From the NCBI RefSeq assembly GCF_029533155.1, contig NZ_JAIZDB010000014.1, positions 62,001 to 126,000 of the forward strand: a stretch of 64,000 nt of DNA, written 5' to 3'. This DNA comes from Psychrobacillus antarcticus. GTDB lineage: Bacteria; Bacillota; Bacilli; Bacillales_A; Planococcaceae. Below the pieces are notes generated by a model. The model did no database searches. It was not told where the DNA came from and saw nothing but the letters and a program-made list of their open reading frames with translations. This document shows, piece by piece, positions 62,614-64,000 of the stretch. Every line of letters starts with the position of its first letter. Positions within the stretch are counted from its first letter, which is position 1. Position numbers and translations under genes: made by a program.

Positions 62614-64000
62614 CTAGTTCTCTATTACTGTTCCACTTGTTTTGGATGCTCTCTTTTTATAAAGAATAGCGCCTAAGATAAGGGCCAACAATATGAATTG
62701 GCCACTCAGTGTTTCCACTGACGGATAGAACCCGATGGCATTGATCACTGGCAAATCGGAAATAATATGCGTCGGCAAGACATTCGTCAACTGCAATGTA
62801 TGAAGACTTGCTCCGATAATTTTAAACGCCAAAAGGTATATGAATATAGTTGCTACCCTAAAGAACAAATGCATAGGAATCTTTTTGCTAGCTTTGGCAA
62901 AAAAGAAGGCCGCCACTGTCAAAATCAATAGAGCAAGAACAATGCCCAAGGTAAAATCGAATGTCTCCATCTTTGGTGCGATCCCCATGTAAAACACAAC
63001 AGTTTCAGCACCTTCTCTGAAGACCGTCAGAAAACTTAAAAAGGCCATCGCCCATACACTTTGCATCGACAAAGCATGGTTCATCTGTTTCGAAATATAT
63101 CGGTTCCAGCTAGTAACCGTAGATTTACTGTGCAGCCATACACCAACCCCCAGCATCATAATGGCCGCAAGAATCCCAACATACCCTTCCAAGACTTCGC
63201 GGCTTGTACCGATTGTGCCCGACTGAAAAAAGGTAGACATCAAGATAGCCGCTATAACACTCACACCGATTCCTGCCATCGCTCCCATATAAATATAGCG
63301 TTGCATATGCTGTTGACCTGCTTTTTTCAAAAAAGCAAGGAGTGCCGAAATGATCAATAATGCTTCCAAACCTTCACGAAGCAAAATCAAAGCAGAGTCC
63401 CAATAGCTATACGAAGTATCTTGTTGTATAAAATTTATTCGCTGCTTGAAAGAATCTATTTTTTGGATGATAGCCGCTGTTTCGACTTTGTCATGCGTTA
63501 AATCACTCACTAGAAGAGGGATTCCAGATTCAATCTCGCTGTACAAACTTGCATTTTTCGTACGGATTTCACCTTCGACAGCCGGCCAAATCGTGATGAA
63601 TTCTTTCAAAGTTTCCTCAGCCTGCTTGTAGTTTCTTTCTTCTATAGCTGTTTTACTCACATCCAAAAGTCCGATCAGTGTTGCAAGGGAATAGTTTTCC
63701 GCCACTTCAGTATTCTTCAATTTCCCCGCCGCAAAATCTTGGATCGTTTGATCAAGCGACTCCACTTGTTCGTTTAACATCGCAACATCGAGATCGTCTT
63801 CAGCTAAAGAGATTCGCATAAACGCCATTTGTGTTTCAATCTGTCCATACGCTGCGATAGTTTGTTCACGGACAACCCGTTCGTTTTTGGTCCATTTTTT
63901 CAGGAAAGTGGAATAGGCATCTTGAATTCCATCTTTATTGCCCGAATCGATTGCCGTTTTCAAATCGGCCACTGAAGGCTCCATCACCTTCAGAAAGGCT
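62614..64000 (-). CDS. efeU: FTR1-family iron permease EfeU (5' end cut by window)
   Basis: At least 462 residues, open to the right edge. An extracytoplasmic helical region (about the first 190 visible residues) precedes seven membrane segments. The two iron-binding R-E-x-x-E motifs are LLREGLEALL and VFREGAETVVFY, and both are intact. It is the permease of the EfeUOB/YwbLMN iron uptake system, working with the EfeO lipoprotein and EfeB peroxidase, expected upstream beyond the window. Its bases look more GC-rich than the neighbouring region. Confidence 0.9.
   Translation of the reverse strand, partial: AFLKVMEPSVADLKTAIDSGNKDGIQDAYSTFLKKWTKNERVVREQTIAAYGQIETQMAFMRISLAEDDLDVAMLNEQVESLDQTIQDFAAGKLKNTEVAENYSLATLIGLLDVSKTAIEERNYKQAEETLKEFITIWPAVEGEIRTKNASLYSEIESGIPLLVSDLTHDKVETAAIIQKIDSFKQRINFIQQDTSYSYWDSALILLREGLEALLIISALLAFLKKAGQQHMQRYIYMGAMAGIGVSVIAAILMSTFFQSGTIGTSREVLEGYVGILAAIMMLGVGVWLHSKSTVTSWNRYISKQMNHALSMQSVWAMAFLSFLTVFREGAETVVFYMGIAPKMETFDFTLGIVLALLILTVAAFFFAKASKKIPMHLFFRVATIFIYLLAFKIIGASLHTLQLTNVLPTHIISDLPVINAIGFYPSVETLSGQFILLALILGAILYKKRASKTSGTVIEN

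Noticed and set aside
1-64000. CRISPR arrays, tRNA, rRNA and known riboswitches
   Set aside because: No regularly spaced repeats, cloverleaf-like sequences or rRNA segments were recognised on reading; the glycine-related gene has no visible riboswitch.

Overview
The window looks like the chromosome of an AT-rich, endospore-forming Bacillales bacterium, probably a Psychrobacillus/Lysinibacillus-like member of the Bacillaceae/Caryophanaceae. The reasons are a gamma-type small acid-soluble spore protein gene, Bacillus-type regulatory boxes (FadR, GlnR/TnrA, PerR, cre), GGAGG-type ribosome binding sites, and a left end in the same order as the B. subtilis yusF-gcvH-yusI-fadE-fadA-fadN region. The genus is inferred; no rRNA or tRNA is present to confirm it. 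Layout: (1) 1-7.4 kb, minus strand: Toprim protein (cut by the edge), glycine cleavage H protein, ArsC/Spx-like protein, then the fadN-fadA-fadE beta-oxidation operon under a perfect FadR box; an inverted pair of MITE-like repeats lies between. (2) 7.5-12.5 kb: single housekeeping genes (thioredoxin, STAS protein, C39-like peptidase, 5'-3' exonuclease, FAD oxidoreductase) and a deleted GNAT/Eis pseudogene. (3) 12.5-31.6 kb, minus strand: a 17-gene Wzx/Wzy exopolysaccharide operon. It runs from an initiating sugar transferase through a fused Wzz-tyrosine kinase, CpsB phosphatase, Wzy polymerase, glycosyltransferase and Wzx flippase to a dTDP-amino-sugar cassette (RfbA, RfbB, VioA-like aminotransferase) bracketed by two paralogous ATP-grasp ligases. 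It continues with a diaminopimelate-decarboxylase-like PLP enzyme, GT4, an epimerase, two GNAT/FemAB-fold acyltransferases and a polysaccharide deacetylase whose frame is broken in a G8 tract. (4) 31.8-35.6 kb: DEDDh exonuclease, DUF294 nucleotidyltransferase, ammonium transporter (with a GlnR/TnrA box), MgtC. (5) 35.7-41.6 kb: a beta-glucoside ABC-import operon (binding lipoprotein, two permeases, LacI repressor, GH1 beta-glucosidase) with cre and two candidate LacI operators. (6) 41.7-51.6 kb: RND efflux pump, zinc-ribbon miniprotein, luciferase-like oxidoreductase, DUF3219 protein, AhpF/AhpC with a PerR box, SstT, and an enlarged gamma-SASP. (7) 51.7-56.9 kb: divergent RpiR regulator and an uncharacterised ECF transporter (S component, double ATPase, T component) ending with a PHP-domain hydrolase. 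(8) 57-62.6 kb: a decayed region with a Fic remnant, an intact prolyl-4-hydroxylase-like enzyme, a nonsense-interrupted HTH gene, a triply damaged IS21 IstB gene and a 58-aa membrane protein. (9) The right edge cuts an EfeU/FTR1 iron permease. The two best candidates for undescribed biology are the amino-sugar/ATP-grasp/decarboxylase module in the polysaccharide operon, which may build an aminoacylated sugar, and the ECF-PHP-RpiR cassette of unknown substrate.
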